Below the pieces are notes generated by a model. The model worked only from the letters and a program-made list of their open reading frames with translations. It was not told where the DNA came from and searched no databases. Shown piece by piece: positions 1-10,214 of a stretch of 64,000 nt of DNA (the first letter of the stretch is position 1; each line of letters starts with the position of its first letter). The stretch spans positions 1,178,001 to 1,242,000 of the forward strand of contig CP069418.1 in the NCBI GenBank assembly GCA_017569305.1, in the 5' to 3' direction. Source of the stretch: Clostridiales bacterium FE2011. Lineage in GTDB: Bacteria; Bacillota; Clostridia; Christensenellales; Aristaeellaceae. The translations under genes and the position numbers were made by a program.

Positions 1-266
1 TCTGTGCGGAACTGATTACCGGCGGATATGCGCCTGACACCCCTGCTGCCGTTGTTTACAAGGCCTCCTGGCCGGATCAGGAGATAGTCCACGGCACCCT
101 GTCTGACTTGCCGGACAAAGCTGCCCATATACGGAAAACAGCACTCGTACTGGTCGGCCGGTTCCTGGAAGGCACCGTGGAACGCTCGAAGCTGTATGAT
201 CCTTCCTTTTCACATGAGTACCGCAAAAGTGAATCTCCAAATACGGAGGATGCATCCAGACCATGA
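1..266 (+). CDS. cbiF: Cobalt-precorrin-4 C11-methyltransferase, C-terminal part
   Basis: The reading frame is open from base 3 to the stop at 264-266 and encodes about 87 residues of a protein that begins before the window. The segment has the C-terminal features of the CbiF/CobM tetrapyrrole methylase family, including a VVYKASWPDQ stretch and the SKLYDPSFSHEYR ending. The family moves a methyl group from S-adenosylmethionine to C11 of the corrin precursor. Its stop overlaps the start of cbiG (ATGA), so it belongs to the cobalamin operon that follows. The N-terminal SAM-binding part cannot be seen here. Confidence 0.85.
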   Translation, partial: CAELITGGYAPDTPAAVVYKASWPDQEIVHGTLSDLPDKAAHIRKTALVLVGRFLEGTVERSKLYDPSFSHEYRKSESPNTEDASRP

Positions 267-1147
267 TCATTCACGCAATTGCCTTTACAGACCGGGGCCA
301 GTCCTGGCAGCAGCAGCTCGGATTCCCCGTGGATCGGGGAATCCCGGTCATGGAGTGGGCCCGGAAGTATTTTGACGATTCTGATGCGCTGCTGTTTATC
401 GGCGCGTGTGGAATCGCCGTACGCGCGGTCGCGCCGCTGCTCCGGGACAAGACCACCGATCCGGCTGTCCTTGTCATGGATGAAGCCGGAAAACATGTGA
501 TTTCCCTCCTTTCGGGACATATCGGCGGTGCCAATATGCTCGCCGGGGAAATCGCCCTGAAAACGGGAGCCGTGCCTGTCATCACCACAGCCACAGACCT
601 GCGGGGCATAACTGCGGCGGATACCTGGGCTGTGGAGCATGACTGTGCCATTGAGAATCCGGAAGCGATCAAATCCGTTTCCTCCGCTATGCTGGCTGGC
701 CACGCTGTCGGCGTGGCGATTACCGAAAGGCAGATCGATCCGCCCTTCCCTGTCACGCTCTGGCTCCGTCCCCGGACGCTCGTGCTCGGTGCCGGCTGCC
801 GGAGGGATATCGATCCGGATGCCTTTGAGGAGAAAGTTCTGAGCTTCCTGAAGGAAAACAGCGTATCCCTGCTCGCCCTCCGGGCTGTCGCCACCATTGA
901 TCTCAAGCAGCATGAACCGGCATTGGTGCGTTTCTGCAGCAGGTACAGTCTTCCCCTTCAGGTTTATTCCGCGGATGAGCTTCGCGCGGTTCCGGGTATC
1001 TTTGCTCATTCGGACTTTGTGGAAAAAACCACCGGAGTGGATAATGTGTGTGAACGCGCCGCTGTGCTGGCCGGCGGCAGCCTGCTGGTCGGCAAAACAG
1101 CCGCGGAAGGAATCACCCTGGCCCTGGCCGGAACGAGGGAAATCTGA
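263..1147 (+). CDS. cbiG: Cobalt-precorrin 5A hydrolase CbiG
   Basis: The 294-residue protein matches CbiG, which opens the delta-lactone ring of cobalt-precorrin-5A and releases acetaldehyde in the anaerobic cobalamin pathway. The N-terminal domain shows GIAVRAVAPLLRDK (about 50-63) and SLLSGHIGGAN (81-91). The C-terminal domain shows LVLGAGCRRDID (173-184) and TTGVDNVCERAA (256-267), both typical of the family. The ATG at 263 overlaps the upstream stop, and the stop overlaps the cbiD start by one base, which points to translational coupling. At 294 residues it is on the short side for CbiG, but both domains are present. Confidence 0.93.
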   Translation: MIIHAIAFTDRGQSWQQQLGFPVDRGIPVMEWARKYFDDSDALLFIGACGIAVRAVAPLLRDKTTDPAVLVMDEAGKHVISLLSGHIGGANMLAGEIALKTGAVPVITTATDLRGITAADTWAVEHDCAIENPEAIKSVSSAMLAGHAVGVAITERQIDPPFPVTLWLRPRTLVLGAGCRRDIDPDAFEEKVLSFLKENSVSLLALRAVATIDLKQHEPALVRFCSRYSLPLQVYSADELRAVPGIFAHSDFVEKTTGVDNVCERAAVLAGGSLLVGKTAAEGITLALAGTREI

Positions 1148-2193
1148 TGAAGCAGTTACGAGAAGGGTTTACCACCGGAAGCTGTGCCGCCGCCTGCGCA
1201 CTGGCCTCCTGCCTCTGGCAGAAGGAAGGCGAGTGCCCCGCCTGTGTTTCGATCATCGTACCGGAAGGACGGAAGTACAGGGCGGAAATCCGTCCCCTCT
1301 CTCCGTACCGCTGTGCTGTGATCAAGGATGCGGGAGACGATCCTGATATCACCGGCGGATGCGAGGTCTGGGCTGAGGTTGCTGTCGGGAATACGCCGGG
1401 AGAAATCAACTTCCGTGCCGGCGAAGGGGTCGGCGTCATCACTCTTCCGGGCTTGAAGCTGCCCATCGGTGAAGCTGCCATCAACCCGGTTCCCCGGGAA
1501 ATGATCCGGAATGCCGTACGCTCTGTCTGGCCGGATCTGGCGGCAGAAGTGACCGTAGGCATTACCGGCGGAGAGGAAATGGCCCGGAAGACCTTCAATC
1601 CCCGCCTGGGTATTGAAGGCGGCCTGTCCATCCTGGGTACCACCGGTATCGTCCGTCCCATGAGCGAGGAATCCCTGGTGGAAACCATCCGGCTAGAGCT
1701 GCAGTTCCGCAGGACCTCCGGCCTTGATGAGATCACGCTTGTATTCGGCAGCCAGGGTGAGAAAGCCATGCAGGCGCTGCAGCCGGAAAGCACCTGTGTC
1801 CAGATCAGCAACTTTGTCGGCGACGCGCTGGATTGTGCTGCAGAGCTGGGTTTCCGCCGTGTCCTGCTGGCCGGGCAGCCCGGAAAACTGGTAAAGGTTT
1901 CAGGCGGAAGCATGCAGACTCACAGCCGTTACGGAGACGGACGGCGGGAAACACTCTGCGCGCATCTCGCGCTCCTTGATGCGCCGATAGATCTGCTTCG
2001 TACCGTAATGAACAGCGTCACCCTGGACGGGCTGATTCCCGTCATCCGTGAAGCCGGATATGAAAGTGTATGGAATAACCTGTGCCGCAGCGCGTCCCGT
2101 TACGCCTCTGCCCGCACCGGCAATGCTCTCCGGGTGGATACCATGATGCTGGACGGACAGGGACACAGGATCGGAGGCTATACAGATGAATGA
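1147..2193 (+). CDS. cbiD: Cobalt-precorrin-5B C1-methyltransferase CbiD
   Basis: This 348-residue protein has the CbiD signature REGFTTGSCAAA at residues 5-16. The family methylates C1 of cobalt-precorrin-5B with S-adenosylmethionine, a step specific to the anaerobic, cobalt-early route. Length is normal for the family. The start overlaps the cbiG stop as TGATG. The gene ends eight bases inside cbiC, so all neighbours are tightly coupled. Further family-like parts include the glycine-rich GIEGGLSILGTTGIVRPMS segment in the middle of the protein. Confidence 0.95.
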   Translation: MKQLREGFTTGSCAAACALASCLWQKEGECPACVSIIVPEGRKYRAEIRPLSPYRCAVIKDAGDDPDITGGCEVWAEVAVGNTPGEINFRAGEGVGVITLPGLKLPIGEAAINPVPREMIRNAVRSVWPDLAAEVTVGITGGEEMARKTFNPRLGIEGGLSILGTTGIVRPMSEESLVETIRLELQFRRTSGLDEITLVFGSQGEKAMQALQPESTCVQISNFVGDALDCAAELGFRRVLLAGQPGKLVKVSGGSMQTHSRYGDGRRETLCAHLALLDAPIDLLRTVMNSVTLDGLIPVIREAGYESVWNNLCRSASRYASARTGNALRVDTMMLDGQGHRIGGYTDE

Positions 2194-2827
2194 AACAGAT
2201 TACGGTGTGACGTTCATGGATCCCGCCGGAATTGAAAAACGCAGCATGGAGATCATTGAGTCAGAGCTGACTGTTCCCCTGCCCGAAGAGATCAAACCCA
2301 TCGTCAAACGGGTCATCCATACCACTGCGGACTTCAGCTTTGCTGAAAACATGCGTTTTACCCCGGGCGTGGTGGAGCTGATCCGGAACATGCTTATCGC
2401 CGGCGCCACCATCATCACCGATACAAACATGGCCCTGACAGGCATCAGCAAGCCCTCCCTGGCAAAACTCGGTGTCTCGGCCCTGTGCTATATGTCGGAT
2501 CAGGAAGTCATGCGGGAGGCAAAATCCCGCGGCCTGACCCGGGCCGTGGTCAGCATGGAAAAAGCCCTCCGGCTTCCGGGACCCAAACTATTTGTCTGCG
2601 GCAATGCTCCCACGTTCCTGCTCCCGCTCCTGAATCTGGACACACCGCCTGCGGATATCGCTGTCATTGGCGTTCCCGTGGGCTTTGTCAACGTGGTTGA
2701 GGTCAAGGAAAAGCTTTGGGCAAGCGGTATACCCTGTATCGTTGCAATGGGCCGCCGGGGCGGCAGCAATGTTGCCGCGGCAATCGTCAATGCATTGCTG
2801 TACGGCATTCCGGGGGTGCGCTCATGA
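2186..2827 (+). CDS. cbiC: Cobalt-precorrin-8 methylmutase CbiC
   Basis: The 213-residue product is CbiC/CobH, which shifts a methyl group from C11 to C12 to give cobyrinate. The KRVIHTTADFSFAENMRF segment holds His45, which corresponds to the active-site histidine of CobH. Later family motifs are CGNAPTFL and VIGVPVGFVNVVEVKE. A GGAGG site at 2172-2176 lies nine bases before the ATG at 2186, inside the end of cbiD. The stop overlaps the cbiA start as ATGA. Confidence 0.94.
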   Translation: MNETDYGVTFMDPAGIEKRSMEIIESELTVPLPEEIKPIVKRVIHTTADFSFAENMRFTPGVVELIRNMLIAGATIITDTNMALTGISKPSLAKLGVSALCYMSDQEVMREAKSRGLTRAVVSMEKALRLPGPKLFVCGNAPTFLLPLLNLDTPPADIAVIGVPVGFVNVVEVKEKLWASGIPCIVAMGRRGGSNVAAAIVNALLYGIPGVRS

Positions 2828-4140
2828 GATTACTCATTGCCGGCACAGGCAGCAGCTGCGGCAAAACCACCGCGTCCCTGCTGCTTATGTCCGTTCTTCG
2901 CAGACAGGGCTTAACCGTCGCGCCTTACAAAACCGGTCCGGATTATATCGATCCCGGATTTCATCGTGTTGTCTGCGGGCGGCCTTCCCATAATCTGGAT
3001 TCCTGGCTCATGGCGGATAAAACCCTGAAACGGGTTCTCCGCAACGACGCGGATATCAGTATCATCGAAGGGGTCATGGGGTACTATGACGGTCTGGATC
3101 CCGTTACTCTCCGCTGTTCCACCTGGGAACTGGCCCAAAAAACAAAAACGCCGGCCATTCTGACCGTGGACGCCTCAGGCGGGGCCGCCAGCGTCGCCGC
3201 CACCGTCAAAGGTTTCCAGTCTTTACAGGAAGAAAACGGCATTGCAGGTGTTCTGGTTAACCGGGTTTCCGGTCAGCACCATTATGATCTGATCCGTACC
3301 GCCGTGGAACACTACACGGGTCTCCCCTGCACAGGATACCTGACCCGGGATCAGAAGCTGGAGCTGCCTTCCCGGCACCTTGGCCTCATCCCTGCGGAGG
3401 AAACCCCGGATCTGCTCAGGCGGATTGATGAAGCCGCTGTCCTGGCGGAACAAACGCTGGATACCAGCCTCCTGCTTTCCCTCGCCGGACAGGCGCCCGC
3501 GCTTCCGGCATTAGCGGAAACAGGCTCTGCGGTTTCCTTCCCCGGTTACCGTCTTGGTGTCGCGCTTGACGAAGCCTTTCATTTTTATTATCAGGATAAC
3601 CTGGACGCCCTTTCCCGTGCCGGTATGGAACTGGTGTTTTTCTCCCCTCTCCGGGATCAGCAGCTGCCTTCCGGACTGGACGGTCTCTATATCGGCGGCG
3701 GCTATCCGGAAGTTTTTGCTTCCGGGCTTTCCGCAAACCATGGGATGCTCCGGAGCATCCGCTATGCACTTTCCGGTGGACTGCCCTGCTATGCGGAATG
3801 CGGCGGCCTGATGTACCTTGGCGAAGAAATCGACGGTGTACCCATGGTCGGTTTCCTGCCTTTGCGCTGCCGCATGACAAAGCGCCTTCAGCGCTTTGGA
3901 TACGTCACCGTGGAAGAAAAGAGCGGTCTCGTATTCCCCGCCCATGAATTCCACCATGCCCTTGCCGAACCCCTGGAAAACGCGTCTTTCGCCTACCGTA
4001 TCCGGAAGGCTTCCAATCCTGAAAACGAATGGATTTGCGGTTATGAACGTGAAAAAACACTGGCCGCATTCGCCCATGTGCATTTCGGAGACAGGCCGGA
4101 ATTAATCCGTCGCTTCTTTTCCGGTTCCGAAAACGTCTGA
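2824..4140 (+). CDS. cbiA: Cobyrinate a,c-diamide synthase CbiA
   Basis: This 438-residue enzyme amidates the a and c side chains of cobyrinate using glutamine and ATP. The N-terminal dethiobiotin-synthetase-like domain carries the P-loop GTGSSCGKTT (7-16) and YKTGPDYIDP (35-44). The C-terminal class I amidotransferase-like domain carries GGGYPE and AECGG, with the likely nucleophile at Cys326. A longer in-frame start exists at 2716, but it would lie deep inside cbiC. The ATG at 2824 forms an ATGA overlap with the cbiC stop and gives the normal N-terminus, so it is preferred. Confidence 0.95.
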   Translation: MRLLIAGTGSSCGKTTASLLLMSVLRRQGLTVAPYKTGPDYIDPGFHRVVCGRPSHNLDSWLMADKTLKRVLRNDADISIIEGVMGYYDGLDPVTLRCSTWELAQKTKTPAILTVDASGGAASVAATVKGFQSLQEENGIAGVLVNRVSGQHHYDLIRTAVEHYTGLPCTGYLTRDQKLELPSRHLGLIPAEETPDLLRRIDEAAVLAEQTLDTSLLLSLAGQAPALPALAETGSAVSFPGYRLGVALDEAFHFYYQDNLDALSRAGMELVFFSPLRDQQLPSGLDGLYIGGGYPEVFASGLSANHGMLRSIRYALSGGLPCYAECGGLMYLGEEIDGVPMVGFLPLRCRMTKRLQRFGYVTVEEKSGLVFPAHEFHHALAEPLENASFAYRIRKASNPENEWICGYEREKTLAAFAHVHFGDRPELIRRFFSGSENV

Positions 4141-4164
4141 CCAATCATCCCGGAGGTGATATTC

Positions 4165-4872
4165 ATGGCAGTTACCCTGATCTTCGGAGGCACCTCTGAA
4201 GGCCGTCTGGCCGCGGAAAAAGAAAAAGACGCCCTTGTATGCGTCGCGACTGAATATGGTGCATCCCTGCTGCCGCCCGGTACAAACTGTCATATAGGAC
4301 GGCTGGACCGGAATGAGATGCTGGAGTTTATACGCACGCTCCGTCCCGGCCGCGTCATTGACGCAACCCACCCCTATGCAGTCAAAGCCACCGATAATAT
4401 CCGAGCCTGCTGCACGGAACTTGATATCCCGTATGAACGGATTTCCCGCCCTTCCGTTTCCGGTTCCTGGAGCACGCTTGTCCGCCATGCGAAAAGCGCG
4501 GAGCATGCCGCGCATCTTCTGACGGAAACCGGCGGGAACATCCTGCTGACCACCGGAAGCCAGACGTTGAGTACTTATGCCTCCGCCGTTCCGGTCGAAA
4601 GGCTCTGGGTGCGGGTGCTTCCTACCCGGGCAGCGCTGGAGTTCTGTGAGCTTGCCGGCATTCATCCATCCCATATCATTGCCATGCAGGGACCTTTCTC
4701 GCCGGAACTGAACGGCGCCCTGTATGATCATTTTAATATCCATGTGATGGTAACCAAGGATTCCGGTTCAGCAGGAGGGTTGGAGGAAAAAGTCCTTCCA
4801 GCCCTGGCCCGGGAAATGGACGTCATTGTCATTGATCGTCCTGACGCGAACCAAGGTGACCCTCAGCAATAA
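4165..4872 (+). CDS. cbiJ: Cobalt-precorrin-6A reductase CbiJ
   Basis: The 235-residue protein belongs to the CbiJ/CobK family, which reduces cobalt-precorrin-6A in corrin ring synthesis. It shows the N-terminal nucleotide-binding motif FGGTSEGR (7-14) and the conserved DATHPYA (66-72). The ATG at 4165 follows GGAGG at 4152-4156 with eight bases between. An upstream GTG at 4156 lies within the ribosome site and is unlikely. This is the last gene of the cob operon in the window. Its last 44 bases overlap the end of the convergent Nudix gene. Confidence 0.9.
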   Translation: MAVTLIFGGTSEGRLAAEKEKDALVCVATEYGASLLPPGTNCHIGRLDRNEMLEFIRTLRPGRVIDATHPYAVKATDNIRACCTELDIPYERISRPSVSGSWSTLVRHAKSAEHAAHLLTETGGNILLTTGSQTLSTYASAVPVERLWVRVLPTRAALEFCELAGIHPSHIIAMQGPFSPELNGALYDHFNIHVMVTKDSGSAGGLEEKVLPALAREMDVIVIDRPDANQGDPQQ

Positions 4873-5365
4873 GCATGTTCAGCACCTTGGCTTCTCGCTG
4901 GAACATCATCGGGTTATAGGGACCGTGGATATCCCTGCTGTTCTTTTCAATGGCCGCGTAGGGATCCACAAATTCCAGCTGATAATCTTCTTTGGATTCA
5001 TACCCGTCCAGATGCTGGGACACAACTGTCTCCTCCGCGTCACAGAGATAATAGTAGTTATCCTGGATAAACACTTCCGTCGGATCGCTGTCACTCTTCT
5101 GGATCCTGTGAACCAATCCGTATTCTTTGATCGTTTCCGGAATCACAACCAGTCCCGTTTCCTCCCGGGTTTCCCGGATCATCGCTTCCGCTGGATCTTC
5201 TCCGGGCTCAATTCCCCCGCCCGGGAATTTGTAGTAGTCATATTTCATGCTGTGGATCATGGCCACTTTTCCGTCCCGGATGATGATGCTCCGTGCGGAC
5301 GGCCGGGAAAAAGAATGAGTGCATTCATCATAGTCATGTTTGTCCATTTCAAAAAGCAATCTCAT
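4829..5365 (-). CDS. Nudix hydrolase
   Basis: This 178-residue protein contains a complete Nudix box at residues 50-71 (G-x5-E-x7-RE-x2-EE-x-GL), the metal-binding motif of enzymes that cleave nucleoside diphosphates linked to another group. The sequence before it (SARSIIIRDGKVAMIHS) is the usual first strand of the fold. The start at 5365 is preceded by TTGGAGG on the coding strand with nine bases spacing. A longer frame from 5458 has no such site. The substrate cannot be told from the sequence. It faces cbiJ tail to tail with a 44-base overlap. Confidence 0.85.
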   Translation of the reverse strand: MRLLFEMDKHDYDECTHSFSRPSARSIIIRDGKVAMIHSMKYDYYKFPGGGIEPGEDPAEAMIRETREETGLVVIPETIKEYGLVHRIQKSDSDPTEVFIQDNYYYLCDAEETVVSQHLDGYESKEDYQLEFVDPYAAIEKNSRDIHGPYNPMMFQREAKVLNMLIAEGHLGSRQDDQ

Positions 5366-5541
5366 TTTTCGTAACCTCCAACGTATTCCGCAGACACCAG
5401 CATTATAAGTCCTGCATTTCAAAACCACAACTGCCGGTGCTTTACAACACCTGATCATATATTTAATTCTTGATCACTGTTTCTTCATTCGGTATATTAT
5501 GAGCATAGATCCTGTGTCTGAATTACAGAGGAGGAAAAAAG

Positions 5542-6246
5542 ATGAAAACCGTCCTAATTACCGGCGCTGCCGGCGGTCTCGGCATCTGTCTGGCTCGTGA
5601 ATACCTTTCCAGGGGCTGCATGGTTTTCGGTGTGGATGTAGTACAGCATCCCGAAACAGACAGCCTGCTTGAGGAAGCAAACGGGCAGTTCGATTTTTTC
5701 CGCGCGGATGTATCTGACTCAGCTTCAGTTCAGCACATGGCTGAGTACGTCGGTGCAAAAACTGAAGCACTGGATATTCTTGTGAACTGTGCCGGAATCA
5801 TCCGGCCCGAAAGTGAATACCTGCTTGAGGACTTTGATATTGACGGTTCAATGAAACTGTTCAATGTCAACGTTCTCGGCCCGTTGCGCGTAACAAAAGC
5901 ATGTATCGGCCTTTTGCGGAAGGGGCAGGATAAACTCCTGGTCAATATCTCTTCCGAGGCTGGCAGCATGACCTCCCACGCCGATTACATCAATCGTTAT
6001 GATTACTGTATGTCCAAAGCTGCTTTAAATATCCAGTCTGTTATTCTGCAGCGTTACCTGAAACCGGAAGGAATCAGGGTATTGCTGTTTAACCCTGGCT
6101 GGATGCATACCCCCATGGGCGGTCCGGAGGCCCCAGTCGATCCGGCTGTTTCCGCACGGGGAATCGCTGATCTGGCCGAATCCCTGCGCACCAGGCCTGA
6201 CAGCTACATGTATTGGAACTATAACGGAATGGAGCGCCCCTGGTAA
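5542..6246 (+). CDS. SDR family NAD(P)-dependent oxidoreductase
   Basis: A 234-residue classical short-chain dehydrogenase/reductase. The cofactor motif TGAAGGLG is at residues 7-14, and NCAG follows later. The catalytic pair is Tyr155-x3-Lys159 (YCMSK), with serine upstream in NISSEAG. An aspartate after the second strand (FGVDVV) suggests NAD(H) preference, which is an inference. The ATG follows GAGGAGG closely. A terminator follows directly at 6278, so the gene is probably transcribed alone. The substrate is unknown. Confidence 0.88.
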   Translation: MKTVLITGAAGGLGICLAREYLSRGCMVFGVDVVQHPETDSLLEEANGQFDFFRADVSDSASVQHMAEYVGAKTEALDILVNCAGIIRPESEYLLEDFDIDGSMKLFNVNVLGPLRVTKACIGLLRKGQDKLLVNISSEAGSMTSHADYINRYDYCMSKAALNIQSVILQRYLKPEGIRVLLFNPGWMHTPMGGPEAPVDPAVSARGIADLAESLRTRPDSYMYWNYNGMERPW

Positions 6247-6277
6247 TCCCCGCTGAACCCCTTTATCCGTTAAATTA

Positions 6278-6305
6278 GCCCGCGGCCATACAGCCGCGGG
6301 CTTTT
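6278..6305 (+). terminator. Intrinsic terminator after the SDR gene
   Basis: Perfect 9-bp GC-rich stem, GCCCGCGGC at 6278-6286 with GCCGCGGGC at 6293-6301, six-base loop and TTTT after it. Confidence 0.85.
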
Positions 6306-6370
6306 CAGCAATTCTTAAACAGTTGCTGAGAATTCATTATCTTTCAACACGTTGGCAGTACAGGTCGTCT

Positions 6371-7726
6371 TTATTCTTTCCTCATATGTCTCCAGATAAC
6401 CATATACATTGTCGTAAAGCAGGCGGTCGCGCCGATCACCTGGCTGGCGAACTCCGCCCAGAAGACGCCGTGTACCCCCAGGCCGATGTTCGGCAGCAGC
6501 AGCGTCAGCGGCGCCACCAGTACAATCTTTCTCAGCAGGGAGAAGAAAAGCGCATACCGGGGATAGTTCAGCGAAACAAAAGTTGACTGTCCCGCCTGCT
6601 GCATAGCCATGAACGGGAAAGCCCCGAAGTAGATCCTGGCACAGACTACGGCTGTCCGGATCAGCTGCTCATCGGATGTAAAAATGCGGATCAATGGCTC
6701 GGGAATAATCATCACGAGCAGCCACATGACAATATTCACGAACAGTCCGCTCAGGAAGATAAAGCGAATGCTCTTTGATACACGCGGATACAGTTTCGCG
6801 CCGTAATTGTAGCTCATGACGCTCTGACCACCCATAACAATCCCGCTGTTGGGCAGACTCATGATCTCCCGCAGGGAGTTGATCAGGCTCATGGCACCCA
6901 CATAGATCGTACTGAGCGGTCCGCCCCAGGTTTTGAGCATGATATTCACAATCGCCTGCGTAATGCTGTTCGTTACCCGGAAGGTAAATCCGGTCACACC
7001 CAGGCTCACAATTCTTTTCAGTTCATTCCAGTCCAGATGCAGTCCTGTCAGGCGAAGCACTGCCCGCCTGCTCCTGAGGAAGCCCAGCACCCATATTGCA
7101 CTGGCTGTCTGGGAAACAACCGTTGCCAGCGCCGCCCCGCGGATGCCCATGTTCATCGTATAGATCATCAGCGGATCCAGCGCAATATTCAGGACAGCAC
7201 CGATGAGAATCGTTCCCATACCAATCTTCGGAAAACCCTGGGCACTGATGAAGGGATTCATTCCCAGGCTGATCAAAACAGGTACCGTACCCAGCACATA
7301 GATCCGGAAATATCCCATCGCGGCGGGAATGGTCTCGTCATCCCCGCCCAGCCACCGCAGCGTCACAGGCGCCGTCAGGTACAGCAATCCGGTCAGGAGC
7401 AGTCCGATCAGCAGAAGCATCGTAAAGGAGGTGCCCATGATTCTTTCCGCTTTCCGGTCTTCCTTTGCGCCCCGCGCAATGGTTGCCAGGGTGGCTCCGC
7501 CGGTGGAAAAGAGATTGGCAAAGGCTCCGATCAGCGTAATCAGCGGAAAACAGATACCCAGGCCGGTCAGCGCCAGTGTTCCGCCTTCCGGCATATGGCC
7601 GATATACATTCTGTCCACAATGTTGTAAAGCACGTGAACAAGCTCAGCCAGCATCATGGGCAGGCCGAGTTTCAGGATGACCATGGAAACCTTCCCCTTG
7701 GAAAAGTCGCCGGTTACCGAAGCCAT
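6371..7726 (-). CDS. MATE family efflux transporter
   Basis: The 451-residue protein is a multidrug and toxic compound extrusion transporter with about twelve hydrophobic segments in two homologous halves. It begins with the family pattern ILKLGLPMMLAELVHVLYN, and the second half opens with VTGFTFRVTNSITQAIVN. MATE proteins export organic cations or other compounds using a sodium or proton gradient. The ATG at 7726 is preceded by AGAGGTG with about six bases spacing. The in-frame ATGs at 7756 and 7753 lack a ribosome site. The gene ends convergent with the SDR gene. The substrate is not predictable. Confidence 0.92.
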   Translation of the reverse strand: MASVTGDFSKGKVSMVILKLGLPMMLAELVHVLYNIVDRMYIGHMPEGGTLALTGLGICFPLITLIGAFANLFSTGGATLATIARGAKEDRKAERIMGTSFTMLLLIGLLLTGLLYLTAPVTLRWLGGDDETIPAAMGYFRIYVLGTVPVLISLGMNPFISAQGFPKIGMGTILIGAVLNIALDPLMIYTMNMGIRGAALATVVSQTASAIWVLGFLRSRRAVLRLTGLHLDWNELKRIVSLGVTGFTFRVTNSITQAIVNIMLKTWGGPLSTIYVGAMSLINSLREIMSLPNSGIVMGGQSVMSYNYGAKLYPRVSKSIRFIFLSGLFVNIVMWLLVMIIPEPLIRIFTSDEQLIRTAVVCARIYFGAFPFMAMQQAGQSTFVSLNYPRYALFFSLLRKIVLVAPLTLLLPNIGLGVHGVFWAEFASQVIGATACFTTMYMVIWRHMRKE

Positions 7727-7814
7727 GCTTTCACCTCTGTGGACAGGGTCCATCACGTTTTCTTAGCTGCATATTCTATACGATTCGTTAACAAAAGTCC
7801 ATATTCTGATCCAC

Positions 7815-7868
7815 CTTACAAAACTGTAAGCTGAAAGTCACCTGAAAGTAAGATTCGTTTGCTATTCT
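7815..7868 (+). promoter_or_regulatory. Promoter and candidate response-regulator site before DUF6273 gene 1
   Basis: CTTACAAAACTGTAAG (7815-7830) is an inverted repeat. It is followed by CTGAAAGT-CAC-CTGAAAGT (7831-7849), a direct repeat with 11-bp period, and by an extended -10 TGC-TATTCT (7860-7868). No good -35 is present, which fits activator dependence. The same block recurs at 14728-14781 before the paralogue. Direct repeats of 10-11 bp next to a poor -35 are typical of OmpR-family regulators; that assignment is an inference. Confidence 0.55.
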
Positions 7869-7891
7869 TGTTGGCGAGGAGGGATGAATCA

Positions 7892-8611
7892 ATGGAAACT
7901 TACGATAACATCATCTTGAAAAGAATCGGTTATATTCTGTTCCTGGTCGTACTCGCCGTACATATCTTTAATATCGGAGGCGGCAGTGCGGAAGCTGCGA
8001 ACGTTGACAATACAGCCCGTAAAACTGTAACCTTTGGCGCTTATGACCAGGACAACAATCCTGACAACGGTCAGGAGCCCATCGAATGGATCGTCCTGGA
8101 AGAGAAAGACGGAAAATGCCTGCTGCTCAGCAAGTGCGGCCTGGACGCCGTTCCTTACCATAATGAAGACGGTACATCCACGTGGGAACAGTGCTCCCTG
8201 CGCCGCTGGATGAATAATGAATTCCTGCAAAAGTCCTTTACTGATGAAGAACAGGCCGCTATCCAGACTACAAAAGTGGTCAACGGTTCCAATCAGGGGG
8301 CAAAATTCAGTGTCGACGGAGGCCCCGACACTGAAGACAAAATCTTTCTGCTCAGCTACCGCGAAGTCTTCGTAACCTATTTCCCCGAACTGGAGGACAG
8401 ACTGTGTGAGCCCTCCCAGACTGCCATCGCCAATGGTGTCTTTTACACCCAGGCCGGCGGTGCCTGGTGGCTCCGGTCTCCCTCTGACGATCTGATCAAC
8501 GCAATGCTGGTTGATTATGATGGCAGTGAGATGTTCTCCAACATCCACTTCAACAATACCGCCTTCCGCCCGGCGCTTTGGGTAAATACGGAAGCCGTCG
8601 TATTGAAGTAA
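7892..8611 (+). CDS. Membrane-anchored DUF6273 domain protein (copy 1)
   Basis: A 239-residue protein with one N-terminal transmembrane segment (about 12-28) and an extracytoplasmic domain of the DUF6273 type. Recognisable parts are VTFGAYDQDNNPDNGQEPIEW, LLLSKCGLDAVPY, the LRRWMNNEFL element, IFLLSYREV, WWLRSP and a FRPALWV ending. No enzymatic function is known to me for this domain. The ATG at 7892 follows GAGGAGGG at 7876-7883. A close paralogue lies at 14808-15593 with the same N-terminal anchor, the same domain and an almost identical promoter. The function is unknown. Confidence 0.8.
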   Translation: METYDNIILKRIGYILFLVVLAVHIFNIGGGSAEAANVDNTARKTVTFGAYDQDNNPDNGQEPIEWIVLEEKDGKCLLLSKCGLDAVPYHNEDGTSTWEQCSLRRWMNNEFLQKSFTDEEQAAIQTTKVVNGSNQGAKFSVDGGPDTEDKIFLLSYREVFVTYFPELEDRLCEPSQTAIANGVFYTQAGGAWWLRSPSDDLINAMLVDYDGSEMFSNIHFNNTAFRPALWVNTEAVVLK

Positions 8612-8626
8612 TATCTTCCTGAAAAG

Positions 8627-8662
8627 CAGGAGCCTTTCACCGTAATGGGTGAAAGGCTCCTG
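8627..8662 (+). terminator. Strong hairpin between convergent genes, probably bidirectional
   Basis: Perfect 15-bp stem, 8627-8641 with 8648-8662 (CAGGAGCCTTTCACC and its complement), then TCTTTATT. It lies between the convergent DUF6273 and GH51 genes. Confidence 0.85.
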
Positions 8663-8681
8663 TCTTTATTGCTCATCTTGT

Positions 8682-10214
<1,533 letters not shown>

